From the NCBI GenBank assembly GCA_032718475.1, contig JAUCBJ010004893.1, positions 1-64,000 on the forward strand: a DNA stretch of 64,000 nt. Reading direction: 5' to 3'. Under the pieces are notes generated by a model that was not told the DNA's origin, did not search any database, and was given only the letters and a program-made list of their open reading frames with translations. The position numbers and the translations under genes were made by a program. Each line of letters begins with the position of its first letter. The first letter of the stretch is position 1. The DNA is from Nemertoderma westbladi. Its lineage: Eukaryota > Xenacoelomorpha > Nemertodermatida > Nemertodermatidae. Shown here piece after piece: positions 18,906 through 30,461 of the stretch.

Positions 18906-20377
18906 CTCACTGCAGATCCCAAATGACCCGAGAGGTTCTCAAGAAGGTATGTCCAGCTTCCAAAATGACAGACGTCCTTATACACAACATTATAAAGAAC
19001 AAGAAACATACATAACATATGAATTTCCTACACACACGTACTGTACTGTACATCACATGTACGCCACTGAGCAGTGCACGGAACATACCAAAACGTTGCC
19101 AATAAAATATATCTAAACATGACTCAAAGGACGGAACATAAACAAACATATACAGATAAATACAAATCCGATATTACTATTGAGACTGAAAATTTATAAG
19201 ATCCAATACGAAGGAATCACTATATCGTATTTTAGTGTAAAATGCGGAACTAATATCGCATTTCGTTTATGTAGTTAGTATGTGATTTTCTAACTTGTTT
19301 AAAATAATCCGGACTATAATTAGGGAGAATTAACGTATTTATACCTTATCTAAAAGGCTAAAGCATTGGCAATATTTAGGCCCATTATCGTGACAAACGA
19401 ATAAATAACAGATCGGATTTATATTTATACTGACCATGACATATCAAGGGTGAAATCACTAATACTAATTAATATACTATCGCCTTGGGGCGAACAGGAA
19501 GATCCACACGAAACCGAGTAGGGATCGAAGTGACAGCCGTCGCTGAATAAACAGACTGCGGTCTTCATAGATACCAGGTGAATTCCCGCCAGGCGTTCGT
19601 CCTTATTGCGTCCTCCACGTCATTCCGAGAGAAACTCCGGTGACCCAAGACCTCGCCCTTTAGTGACTAAGGGCGACCATGCTTCTCATAACAAGTTTAT
19701 AAGAAAATAACTAAACCAAATCTCATTATAATTTCCGTATGAGTGGCGCTAAAATACGGTAACTTGTCCCGTATTCTCTGGAAAATATAGCCGGATACCA
19801 AATATAAATGAATCAAATAAAAGGATAAAGAATAACGAAATATCAAATATATTATTAACGATATTAGATAGTCGTTAATATTACTAGCAAAAAACAAACA
19901 ATGAATATTATTTTTACTCAACTCTAAAAGCTAATCAATGATACATAGAAAAACAGAGCTGTAATTGATTTTGAAAGTAGCCAATCACAGATTAGACATT
20001 CCCAATAGTACCATTAGCTAAGCTACAGTACATATAAACAGCTGTTTGTATAGAGTAACAAGAATTCTCTACCTAATTATAATTAGAGTATATCCAGTGG
20101 CGTGAGCAAAGCTCCGAAGGGAAACGATAACCAATATGAACACTATGTATGATAATAATACAAATGCGACTGGACAGTCACAATTATAACTTTACAACCT
20201 ATACATTTGATTTGAAATAAAGACTTATTTTACAAGGTGCGCGTAGGAACGGGTTATGTTGCATCGTTAACCACTGACCCCATACGTTTTTTAAAAAATA
20301 TGCCATATATTCAGCTTGACAGGGACAACATAATTCATTCTCACATTGCTTCCGTCCCCAAATAACAATATGATTAT
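18906..20377. other. AT-rich spacer, nothing recognised
   Basis: No coding region with recognisable motifs and no clear repeats. The first bases may continue the interrupted BEL integrase relic seen at 724-1212, but the resemblance is too weak to annotate. A short block near 19490-19680 is less AT-rich, without an open frame. Confidence 0.4.
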
Positions 20378-20625
20378 GGGATGTTTCATGATAAGTCGTT
20401 TTATACACGGTGCATGAAACTTGAGATTAGTTCTAGAACAATTATGAATAAAATGACATAAACAAATAGGACTGTGGGATGTTTCATGATAAACTGTTTT
20501 ACACACAGTGCATGAAACTTGATCTCAGTTCTAGAACATTCTAGAATATTATAAAAAAACTGGGAGGTTCATGATAAACCGTTATACACACACACGACGC
20601 ATGAAACCTGAACCCAACTTCAACA
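20378..20625. repeat. three tandem units, each with a GTTTCATG/CATGAAAC inverted pair
   Basis: Units begin near 20378, 20475 and 20561. Each contains TTCATGATAA, a short AC-rich middle, then GCATGAAAC, and the first two continue with AGTTCTAGAACA. The outer words are inverted complements, so each unit can fold into a hairpin. A weaker related stretch lies near 20842-20875. Origin unknown; no coding content. Confidence 0.65.
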
Positions 20626-21528
20626 ACATGTTGCAATTAGTCATTATTAAATATGACGCGCAGCCAACCAAAACCCTTAATAATTGTATGATGACGGTGA
20701 TAATACAATTGAATGCGGAATCCATATCCTTTATTTCGGTTAAACCAAACTCTGGGTAAATTCTGGAGATGGCCCGCCACTTCTTCTATAACCCGAGTAC
20801 ATATGGGAGTAACAAATAAAATTATAATAAACTACACTAGTCATGATAAGTCATTATTAAACATGACGCATGACAATAACAAACCTTGGTCTTGCTGTAT
20901 TATGACGGCCCAATAACCTATGAATGCCGAGTCTTAATTACACTACTCCCGCTTCTTGTAATTCGCCAGAGTACAGTAAGAGATATCAATTATTAGTTGG
21001 CTTGAAACTTCAAGAATCAACATAGCTCGATATTGATTAATACAATATCACATCCATATAACTCCGTTCAAGTCACTGTAATAATAAGCATTACGGGAAC
21101 GGTCGCGGTCCACTTTGTGGCTCTCTCCCAAGGGATGAGTAAACTTAGTTTAAGTCACTAGATCGCGTAAATCTATATTCATTAATCATTATTAGTTTAA
21201 TACCACCTACCCTTTAATCACGACATTAATACGACAATAGTATAAACACTGATACTATACAGACAAACACCACAGCTAAATAAATAAATTAATTAATACA
21301 ACCAACAAAGACGTAATAATAATACAGTAGACCCAGATCTGTGTGAATGAGCAATATCCTATTCTACCGCTATATTTATCGAATGACCCTCGATAAATTA
21401 ATAACTAATTTAAAACATTGGGACGCTGGTGTGTCGCTCGCGCAACCCTTTTACAAAGGTTCTAAAATTTTATCGTATATTTTTTCCTAAATTCAATACC
21501 CTTTTTATATTTATTTTAATAAGTATTC
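20626..21528. other. AT-rich spacer
   Basis: No gene or repeat that I can support, apart from the weak relative of the preceding hairpin units. A TATA-like stretch (CTTTTTATATTTA, about 21500) lies just upstream of the small ORF at 21529. Confidence 0.35.
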
Positions 21529-21702
21529 ATGGAAACAAACATCAACAATCGGGAAATAGTAGGTTTTGTAACGGACATTTGTGCGTGTTGTGAAATTGGG
21601 TGTGTTAGTTTGTGTGATAGTACAAATATCAACTATTCTCTGTGTGTTTACTGTAGTGAACCGAAACCCTATTGCAGACTAATTGCAGTCGCACTACGAT
21701 AG
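21529..21702 (+). CDS. small Cys-rich ORF, 57 codons, unknown
   Basis: An open frame from ATG at 21529 to TAG at 21700-21702, below the usual length cut-off. Its middle has eight cysteines in a pattern resembling metal binding: CACC, then CVSLC, CVYC and a final PYC. It follows a TATA-like stretch. It could be a first exon, a small zinc-binding protein or chance; I do not recognise a family. The GC content rises after it, and possible coding-like stretches without a shared open frame continue to 22380. Confidence 0.3.
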   Translation: METNINNREIVGFVTDICACCEIGCVSLCDSTNINYSLCVYCSEPKPYCRLIAVALR

Positions 21703-22390
21703 TCGATACAACCCCCAACGGACAGCCCTTGGAGAGACTGGTCTCGAGCTTCCCCTGCGCATTAGCCGCTTGTCTTCCACCCGTTCTTCACATCTGTTGG
21801 CTAGATAGTCACCGAATGTTTCAATTCTCCTGCTGAGATCGTGAGATCTGACTATTTCTGAATATATATGACATAGGCCTTCCCCTGCCCTGTGTCATCA
21901 ATGTAAGACAGTATTTTCTGCAAATGGTAATAGTCTGATATTAAATCTACGATCAGTTCAAAATAGGTGTGAGTTCAGCCATACATCGGGATCTGACAGA
22001 CGATTTCCATATCATTCATGACATACCTTTGTCGACACCCATACCATCCTTCCTTGCGCGCAACCCCGCGTGTCCCCTTGCGCCTCTCATTAACGATATA
22101 CCTCATTCGAGAACCAAGAGTTATCAGGATGGCTTGCAGATGTCTGTAGCCGCACGCTGAGAATGCGCCCGTTGTTGTTCGGGACCCAACTCGCCAAACT
22201 CGATGAATTTGGTTAATTCCTGAACTTCGAATACTTTTGGCATTTCTTAACCACCTTCGCCAACATTGACAGTCAGTTCTGTGTGAAATCACTGTCCCAG
22301 CGAGAGCTACGTCGCTCCGCGGCGGATGAGCTAGCCAGCGGTGGCTTTGCTACATTCTGAGACGTATGTATTTCCAATCTCCATCAATCG

Positions 22391-22861
22391 GTGATTGAAG
22401 GGCCCATTGTTGAACCTGGATTCTCAGTTAGACAAGTACAAAATGACGTTGTGGACGCCCCCGACCAAACGGATGAACCAATCCATCTAGAAGCGACTTC
22501 AGTGGCCGCCTCTGTCGTGCTCACCCGGTTTGGTGTCGTTACCCAAACTGTCCCCTCTGGATCAGTTCAAGCTGGTGTGCGGAAGCTGTTAGCTGCTCCT
22601 CCGGGTTTAGAGATCCGTCAACCGGCTGTTGACTCGGGCGCAACAAGACCGGTTGAGTTCCTGTCCTTGCCTGGCACCTCCACCGGGACATACACCGATC
22701 GTCCGATTTCACCGATACCAGACGAGGTAGATATACACTCGGGTCCCACCGAAACGCTTTCAAGCGACGACCTGATATCACCCGCACCCCAGACGCCTGC
22801 AAAGAAGAGGAAACAACTCTTTATGCACAATACTCCTAAACATCCCAAACAAAAGCGATAA
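22391..22861 (+). CDS. unknown ORF, 156 codons, Ser/Thr/Pro-rich with basic C-terminus
   Basis: Open from 22391 to 22861. The protein is of low complexity with many Pro, Ser, Thr and Val, has no hydrophobic segment, and ends in a basic stretch (PAKKRKQ, then KHPKQKR) that resembles a nuclear localisation signal. The frame is GC-richer than its surroundings, which supports coding use. It may be the last exon of a host gene or the end of a retroelement gag or ORF1. The upstream open stretch near 22160-22360 in other frames may belong to it with decay or an intron between. No family is recognised. Confidence 0.35.
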   Translation: MIEGPIVEPGFSVRQVQNDVVDAPDQTDEPIHLEATSVAASVVLTRFGVVTQTVPSGSVQAGVRKLLAAPPGLEIRQPAVDSGATRPVEFLSLPGTSTGTYTDRPISPIPDEVDIHSGPTETLSSDDLISPAPQTPAKKRKQLFMHNTPKHPKQKR

Positions 22862-24423
22862 TAATAGATTACTATTAGTTAGCCTGTCAACCTTTATAAA
22901 ATCCCTGTATTCGTTCGCCAACAACAAAGAACGTTGTAAAACTATCATATTTATAAATAATGGACAATATGTATTTCTTACCACAAGATTGAAACTCAAT
23001 ATATTAATCGAATTTATGTATTTATTTTGTTTGTTTATAATGTTTTTTATTGTATTTATTTATTTGAAGGATAATATGACTCAATATTTACCTACTTAGG
23101 TTAATTAATTTACCGACCTACCATATTTGTAAATATATAAAACTCTAATATTGTTTGAAAGGTCGTTTAATACTCATTTAGTCTTACCTGAAGTGACCCA
23201 ACAAACTTTATTACTTTATATAAGGAAGTGATCTACCCCTAATTAATCTTGTTTAATTTAGTTAAATTGTTTATCGCATCTAATTGTATGTAGCCAATAT
23301 TTAATATCGAAGTCTCCTTTGATCGTCGAAATAATGTATGTGCTCTTTCCATGTAAATTTGAGAAAATGCTCAATATTGTGTTCTTCATTATTGAACTTA
23401 TACGTGATTTTAGGGAACGGTTTTGCTGCACGGGCTAACTGCATACCGAAATCTTATATTTGTCAGAGAATCATTTAATTTCAGTGCGTATAACATTCAT
23501 GCCTAATTTGTGTTGTATAACTCCATGAACCTTGTTTACATGTTGCCTAGCAGCAGTTGTGGTATTACTGAACTCTCATTGGTAACTACCGGAGCAAGCA
23601 TTCTTGCGTCCTATTGGCTGTTCTATTTTTACAGCTTTACTGTGCCTTTATATAGTCAATATTCATCCCATTACTCTAGGCGTAACCTTTGCATCAATTT
23701 TACCGCCAGAACGAGTCACGTTAATTACAGGACTCGTAGTATTTCACCTTGTTGTGCACATAGCAACTTGTTGCGTGCATCTTGCTGCCTTATTGTTTGT
23801 TTCTATTATTGCATTGCTATTGTTGATGAATATACAGGACCAGAGATCAAACCAACTCGATTTCCACACGGTTAGTGCAGATTGCGCCCTGTCTGGAATA
23901 GATTCAGTTCATTTTAGTGCGAGTGGGTGTGTCCATAGTACTGCAAAATTATTCCCCAACTAGTAAATATCATCTACTAATATTATGCAAGCAACACGAG
24001 TGAACTGTGCGCTTACCACGCACTGAGTCAAAATAGTGTCCTACCTGTAATATATATAAGTCACACGTACATTTACTGGCCAACAACACAATATAATGGA
24101 ACGGTTTACAACTAACTATCACCCCCTTTGAAGCAGTTTGTAAGCGCCGAAGCTATATACTTACAGTAATTAGTTCTACATCTAGTTAGATATATATATT
24201 AGATGATATGTATATACCCCCACACTTTCGTGAATGTTCCTGCTGTGTGGCAGGTATCCCAAGGCACTTGATAACACTCATAAGAATTACAGAAAGACTC
24301 GTTTCAGCGTTTGTAGGTCAGCCTTCCGTAAAAGCCTTGACACCTTCCCAAAATAATTCAATCTATTATCGGCTCAACAACCAGTTCTTTATAAACCCTC
24401 AAGAAGTGGAATCCACTCATACA
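22862..24423. other. AT-rich spacer with a promoter-like stretch
   Basis: No supported gene. Around 23570-23660 two ATTGG boxes and a TTTATATAG TATA-like element lie in the order seen in the LTRs of this window, so an LTR relic of the adjoining + strand BEL-B1 is possible but unproven. Confidence 0.35.
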
Positions 24424-25705
24424 TAAGGGTTTGATTTGTCATAGATCAAGAATTCAAACTGTTGATGTAAACTCACAGTTTAAGTTCCCAGTGATAATCC
24501 ATAGTCACCCAATAGAATTGCGAAGAGCGATTCTATGGGATATACATCACGCGGGAAGGTTACACTGCCTGTCGGCAGCGAGACAGCGATTTATTCTGTT
24601 ACAACCAAGCAAGGCGGTAGGTACAATTTATGATGCCTGTCTGGTTTGTAAGAGAGTAAACGCCAAAGTGTTGGAACAGGAAATGGCTGAACTCCCGAAA
24701 GCGAGAGTACAGACATACGAGCCACCATTCATGAACACGGGAGTGGATTGTTTTGGCCCGATTGAGGCAAAGAGGGGACGACTGACCCACAAGAGGTAGG
24801 GGTCTGCTATTGATAGTTATGGCTAGCAGAGCCTTACATATAGAACGTGTAGCAGACATGTCAACCAAATCTCTACTCCTGGCTTTGAAGAGATTCATTC
24901 TTTGAGGAGAGGGTTAGTAAAAGCGTTCTTCTCCGATAAAGGTACCAACTTTGTTGGAGGAGATAGCGAGCTAAATGCAGCTCACAGGGCGGCACAGAAC
25001 AAGGAAATCTCTGCAGCACTTTTGCCGCAGAGAATAGAGTGGAACTTCAACACTCCAGAAAGTCCTTGGAGAGGTGGAATTGGGAGCCCCTTGTTCGCTC
25101 TATAAAACAGGCAATAGCCAAGACAATGCCTGTGAATAAACAGTTGACAGACAGTTGACAGTTGACAGTTGGTAACAGCTTTCACTGAAATCGAATATAC
25201 CCTGAATTCGAGGCCGATAGCTATGTTACCGAATGGTGTTACATTCACACCGAGTCATCTGCTTATGCAGAATCCAGCCTTCCTTGTACCGGCATCAGAT
25301 CCTGTTAGTAGCGACTTATATAGTCGGAAAAGTTGGAAGATAACCCAACTTATAGCATATACCTTCTGGGAATATTGGTGGGAATACTACCTTCCCACAA
25401 TATCCACCAGATCAAAATGGTACAAAACGGTTCGTAGCCTCCAAAGAGGGGACTATGTATTAATAACCGAACCAATCATAAAGAGAAAATATTGGGAAAC
25501 CGGCGTAATCCTATACGTACACCCGGACGTACAGGATGTAGTATGCACCGTTACAGTCAAAGTGAGGTGCAAGTGTCCAAACATGAAAAAGTGTAAAACC
25601 AAGGGTTTACACACCTTGGACAGACCGGTGCAAGACATTGTGTTATTAGAGGAAACGCGCATTGAGACAGAATATAATTTGTCTTCTGCCTCAAAACAGA
25701 ATTAG
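24424..25705 (+). pseudogene. BEL-B1 integrase and C-terminal domain, broken
   Basis: Three open pieces in different frames. The first (to 24799) has the zinc-binding part (HHAGRLHC, CLVCKRV) and the first catalytic Asp in TGVDCFGPIEAKRG. The second (24902-25105) has the second Asp in FSDKGTNFVGG and the WNFNTPESPWRGG block leading to the catalytic Glu, which is lost in a frameshift. The third (25169-25705) has EYTLNSRP, then the C-terminal domain with SWKITQLIAYTFWEYW and LLEETR. A short insertion of repeated GTTGACA words near 25141-25170 breaks the frame. It sits directly upstream of the B1 spacer. Confidence 0.82.
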
Positions 25706-26251
25706 TGTCAGAACGCAAATTCACTTCGTATGCATTCCTCGTATGCAAATACTCGGAAATGCATAGGAGCGGGTTTGTGGTGAATTGCGTTGAGAATTTG
25801 TCTGGTGGGTATCAAAACAAAATTTGAATTTTTTCATAAAGTTGGGAAATTAAAAATTTTAAAATTAAAAGTGAACCCAAGACAAACCAAAACGCTAAAA
25901 TAGATGTGTCTAAGGACCTGTCTATAAGTATATTGTAATTTTGAAAGTCGTGAAGGCCTTGAAGATAGTATCTAAACACCATGGTTACGGCTATTATATT
26001 TAGGAGTGTAAATTGAGTTTGGTAGATTCCATAAATTGGTGCCAACAGTACAACAACCAAAGGTGCTAAAGGTTAGTAGCACCAGAGGCGTACACAGACC
26101 CCACTCAGTAGTTCGCAGTGGAGAGAGGTGTTCGATAATCAAACCTGTGGGTTTGATATAGTCGAGCGCCCCAGCTAATGTCCGTTCTAACTACTGTATC
26201 CTAGTATAAGTATTAGGGAGTAGTTTTGGGTATCAAAAAGTGAGTCGGTCA
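25706..26251 (+). other. spacer between pol and ORF3 of B1
   Basis: No gene. It contains the lineage-B palindrome TCAAACCTGTGGGTTTGA at 26139-26156, in the same spacer where lineage A has its own palindrome. It is cut at 26252 by the Gypsy element. Confidence 0.6.
26139..26156. repeat. lineage-B palindrome, spacer copy
   Basis: TCAAACCTGTGGGTTTGA, an inverted repeat with a two-base imperfection in its centre. Compare 36361-36378, a perfect 18-bp palindrome. Confidence 0.7.
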
Positions 26252-26560
26252 TGTCATGTCTCGTAGTGCGAGCGGAGGTTATGAAGTAAATAAACATATA
26301 TTTGAGTTCAATATAATACCAGCACACGTATAATGTTATGGTATAATAGCATCAAACACGTTACGCTGCAGCAGTGCTGCATAAGTGGTTCGCGCATACA
26401 GCTGTACTGTGTACAGGGGGTCAGTATCTAGCAGTACTGCAGTAATAATTAGTCTGGATGTCCCGTTAAAGCCGTAAGTATGTATATCCTTAGTATATTC
26501 CCTTCACCCATGTTGCCTTATAATACAGTATAAAGATTGGGGCGAGCCATGAACACAACA
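26252..26560 (-). repeat. 3' LTR of the Gypsy element
   Basis: 309 bp, TG...CA ends, strongly similar to 31458-31764 with a few substitutions and small indels, so the insertion is older than A1. Confidence 0.9.
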
Positions 26561-26575
26561 TCCCCTTTTCCCGTG
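26561..26575 (-). other. polypurine tract of the Gypsy element
   Basis: On the element strand this reads CACGGGAAAAGGGGA directly before the 3' LTR, as expected of the second-strand primer. Confidence 0.75.
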
Positions 26576-26621
26576 AGATCTATAAGAGTTATAGTCTAGT
26601 TTGTTGTTTAAAAGGGCGGTT

Positions 26622-27554
26622 TTAAACTTTATGTATGACTGTCTCCCCAAATCTGACAGTTGGTGTTCTAGTACGTTCGCTCCTGCGCGGCAGTACCGGT
26701 ACAGAAATACTTTCAGTTTCTAAACTTTTGGGTTGGATACTATTCGGAGGTGTTTCCACAGTGGCGTCCTCTGGCACATAGTACTGGCAGAGGAAACGGC
26801 GGTTGCGCCACCATGTGCGCCCGCAGGCAAGTTTCACTCGATAGTCTCGGTTGGGGCCGACACCTACTATGGTGCCAACGTTGTTCCATCGTTTGGAGCG
26901 TGGGTTTTGAATCCGCACTCGCATACCGGGGTGAAACGGTCGATGATCACGGGCCGTTTGGTTGTAGTGAACTGTATTAGCTTTACGGAGTTCTTCTGCT
27001 CTTTTATCGATCGCGTTGGCTTTCTCACGCCATTGTAGAGCATAGGCCGTGTAATGGGCGGGTACATGAGTCCGCAGTTGTCGTCCAAATACAACTTCAT
27101 TTGGAGACCTCCTGCCTGCGTGTGTAGTGTTCCGGATTTCCATTATGCCGTTCTGGAATTCCTCGGACTTTGTGTCGTTCCGCAGTACTTTCCGGGTTAG
27201 AGTTTTTATTAGTTTTACGGCAGACTCGGCGTGTCCGTTACTCTGCAGAAAGTGTAGGGTGCTGGGAGACCAGCTTACTCCCCAATGTTTCAGAAATTGT
27301 TGGAAGAATGCAGCCGCAAACTGAGGTCCTCCGTCGGTGCGCATTCTGGTTGGGACCCCGTGGTCCACAAACCATGGACGCATCGCATAAGCGACATCCC
27401 TGGCAGTGGGGTTGCTACGCCATTCGTGTACCAATGGGTATCCCGAAAGGCGGTCGGCGTAGGCAAGGTAGTGTTTCCCGCCAGTCTCAAACAGATCGGC
27501 GGAGACAGATTCGAAAGGCCACTTTGGCGTCTCATCAGTACGTAAAGTCTCCTT
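26622..27554 (-). pseudogene. Gypsy integrase core and C-terminal domain
   Basis: The open piece 27434-26622 holds the second catalytic Asp in TDGGPQF and the Glu in NGHAESAVK, and then a basic C-terminal domain (FHPGMRVRIQNPRSKRW, YRVKLACGRTWWRNRRF). The part with the first catalytic Asp lies in another frame in 27435-27554, so a frameshift separates it. It continues from the zinc-binding part at 27555-28031. It would insert the element's cDNA. It is disabled here. Confidence 0.82.
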
Positions 27555-28031
27555 CTAGAGGCTCGTTCGAAGTGTCTGGCACGCTTCGCATTGATTGACA
27601 ATGAGTTCAATGTCGCGTGATATCCCCGGCCAATAAACCATCTGCCAGGCGCGTTGTTTCGTCCGGGTCATTCCCTGGTGGGATGGATGGAGGCGGTTTA
27701 ATACGTCATGTTGGTGGGCTGGTGGGACGACAATGCGACCCCCGAAGAGTACAAGGTCATCCTCGATTGCGAGTTTGTTACTGATGGATTTAAACATCGA
27801 TGCGTTCCGGATGTTTCGGAAGTTATTCTCGATCTCCTGGATGAGTTCGGTATAGTTGGAGTCGCCTCGGGCTGCCGAGCGCAAGTCATCCAACACGGGG
27901 TCTGTAAAGGAGGTGGGTTGTACCTCTCCGACGTGAGTAAGAACCGCACAGATAGAGGCTGCAGTTCGGGAGTCCCCGCCGAACTCAGCGTCGTCCGCGT
28001 CGGGTTGTCGACAGGTGAGTGACTTAGGCAA
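27555..28031 (-). pseudogene. Gypsy integrase zinc-binding segment
   Basis: Open piece ending at 27555. It contains the His-His-Cys-Cys motif (HPSHQGMTRTKQRAWQMVYW followed by CEACQ) typical of the integrase N-terminus, preceded by a tether from RNase H. It overlaps the end of the RT/RNase H frame in a different register, so a frameshift lies near 28025-28031. Confidence 0.8.
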
Positions 28032-29850
28032 TCGGCAATATATTGCCGATTGATATTGCCGGAAATATATACTTTCCTTTTTGCCACTCCAGTTGGAATT
28101 GATAATTCGATTGTAAGTCCGCCTTTATCGCGTTGTCGACTTGGTCTATCGAATACGAGTTGAATATTGTGATCAGCGGGCGGTGGTCTGTCACCACCGT
28201 AAAGGTCGGTAAACCCGATAGATAAATCCGGCACTTCTGTATAGCGTAACGGATTGCTACCGCTTCCAGTTCTATGGTCGCGTAGCGAGTTTCCGGATCC
28301 GAGAGGAACCGGCTACCACAGGCAACGAGTTTCCAATTGTTCCCATTAATTTGTAAAAGGTCGAATCCAAATCCATGGAGGCGACTGGCGTCGGTCTCTA
28401 ATCGTGTCTCCAGGTTGGGGTTGAATGGAGTGAGGACTGGTGGTTGTACGAGTGCGAGTTTTACGTCAATGAATGCTGCGTTGTGGGTTGCCGTCCATTG
28501 GAAGAGGTTCTTGGTTCGGAGAAGGTCGCGGAGTGGGGTGGCTGCAGTGCTGATGTTGCTGCAGAAATGGCCGAGTTGATTCACAAGGCCCATAAAACTC
28601 CCAAGATCAGTAATGTTCTGTGGAGCAGGATACTCCGCAATAGCCTTTAATTTATCCGGGTCCGCCTCTGTTCTTTCGTCCGATACAATATATCCGGCAA
28701 ACTTAACCCGTTTTTTAGCGAAATCAAACTTAGCCGGATGTAACGTCATACCCGAGTCCCTGCACCGTTGCAGTACCGTGTGGACGCGTTGAACGTGGTC
28801 GTCGAGGTTGGAATCCTCAATGAGGATATCGTCCACAACCTTGTGGACTTGTATGATCCCTTGGAAGGCCATATCGCGGCGATAATTGTAAGAGTCGCCA
28901 GCTGAAATGAACCCCATAGGGGCGCGCGCATAATGGAATCTACCCCAGGGTGTTGGGAAGGTTGTACAGTCTCTGGATTTTTCTTCCAGTTCCACCTGCC
29001 AGTAACCAGATTTCGCATCCAGTTTTGTAAATATGCGAGCGTTGGGGGTCCTGTCGGACACCACATCGAGGGGCGTTCTAGAATTATGAACTGTTCTACG
29101 CACCTGTGAGTTTAGTTTTGTTAGGTCCACCATCATTCTGACCTCACCGGGACGACCGGATTTCGGGCAGACGACGATGGGATGGCACCAGGTTGTGGGC
29201 CGATCGCCCACACGTTCGATGATGCCCTTCGCCTCCATATTCTCAATTTCTCATTTCGCCTTTTCGTGATAAGGGAACGGAATGGGGCAGGCTGCATAAA
29301 TGCAGAAAGGTACCGCATTTTCCACCAACTCTATTGACATTGGTGGGCCACACATTGTTTTGAGGTGTCCGTCCGTTTGGAAAACATCCTTAAACTCCTC
29401 TAGGAGTTTGAGTTTAATTTTGTCGGAGTTTATCGAAAGTTCGTGTTTAATTTCGTCAGAGTTTATCGAAAGTTCGTGTTTAATTTCGTCAGAGTTTATC
29501 GAAAGTTCGTGTTTAATTTCGTCAGAGTTTATCGAAAGTTCGTGTTTAATTTCGTCAGAGTTTATCAAAAGTTCGTGTTTAATTTCTTTGGACTCGGAGT
29601 TTATTGGTAGTCCCCGTTTTGTAGCTGCGGCGTATGATTGTTTGGGGGCGGGTTCAGCGTCTAATTTCGCGGAAACGCCCCGAACTTCCCGTTTGATGTC
29701 TGGGCGAATAGTTGAAATTGGTTTGGGGAAATCTTTATGTACTATTCCCAAACCTTTGCAGGCCTGTAGAGATATGTAGATATCTGTTCCCATATCCAGA
29801 CATAAATAAACCCACTCTTTATGAGTGTGGCCCCCTACAGAGAGTTCCAT
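28024..29850 (-). pseudogene. Gypsy end of protease, linker, RT and RNase H
   Basis: One frame from 29850 to 28024 with a single in-frame TGA (29253-29251). The first part ends the protease region and contains a linker of 11-residue repeats. RT follows the TGA: FTKLDAKSGYWQ (first catalytic Asp), the FPTPWGRFHYARAPMG region and the box VVDDILIE, where Val-Asp-Asp replaces the commoner Tyr-Val/Leu-Asp-Asp. RNase H follows with ETDASRLHGFGFDL, the Glu in TIELEAVAI and the Asp in VTDHRPL. The gene is unmistakably Gypsy-type. The TGA aligns with a basic position and is probably a decayed CGA. Confidence 0.88.
29429..29595 (-). repeat. 33-bp minisatellite in the Gypsy protease-RT linker
   Basis: Five units of 33 bp beginning near 29429, 29462, 29495, 29528 and 29561, nearly identical. 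Each encodes 11 residues of the form HELSINSDEIK, so frame is kept. A charged repeated helix-like linker is expected. Confidence 0.9.
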
Positions 29851-29873
29851 AAAAGTTTACCCTCACACTCGAT

Positions 29874-30461
29874 TCAGCCACCATTTGCTGATTGCAGTGG
29901 AAAATCGGGAGGAATTATTTCAGTCAACTCCGGTAATTTCCACTCCGATTGTATCATGGAGCCGGCTACAGTGACCTGGGCTCCCGTATCAGCGATACAC
30001 ATGTTTTTTCCCACATATTCGCCCGATTTGTGGAAATCTACCGCGATAAGCTCACGTTTATTTGCAGTGGTGCGCTTGTGAATGTTGGCGATAAGGACGG
30101 CGCCGGATGTTTTTGGAGGAATTTTGGATTTAGGTTGTAAACACTGCGCGCCGAAGTGTCCAGTCCTCCCGCAGTTACTGCAATCCTTTCCTGCAGCTCT
30201 GCAGGGTGCATTGTTGCTGTGGGGAAACTTCCCTCCACAGTGAAGGCATTCCCCCCGTTCTTTTGCCGTGTTGATGAGTTCTAGGGCGCGGTTTGAGGAA
30301 GGACTCAACCCCGTAGCGGAAGTTTCCTTCCCTTTCCGGTACCTACTCTTAGGGCGTCGACTACGTCCCCTGGGTGGGGGTGTTTGTGGAGTCCATACTG
30401 CATTCACACGCTGCCCTCTTATGAGTTTAGTATCCCTTGCTGCAATTTCGCGGACTGGCAA
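29874..30461 (-). pseudogene. Gypsy nucleocapsid knuckles and aspartic protease
   Basis: The open piece begins in a basic region (RGRSRRPKSRYRKGK) followed by two knuckles, CLHCGGKFPHSNNAPC (unusual spacing) and CSNCGRTGHFGAQC, and then the protease active site ADTGAQVTVAG with its characteristic Asp-Thr-Gly. It overlaps the preceding gag piece by 43 bp in another frame. That could be a programmed shift, but further breaks nearby favour decay. The last third of the protease is in the next piece, after another frame change near 29860. Confidence 0.82.

Noticed and set aside
27708-28022. + strand ORFs across the Gypsy integrase (27170-28022)
   Set aside because: Antisense of the integrase coding region; composition follows the opposite strand.
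28746-29066. ORFs on either strand within the Gypsy RT region in other frames
   Set aside because: Shadow frames of the RT/RNase H gene without family motifs.
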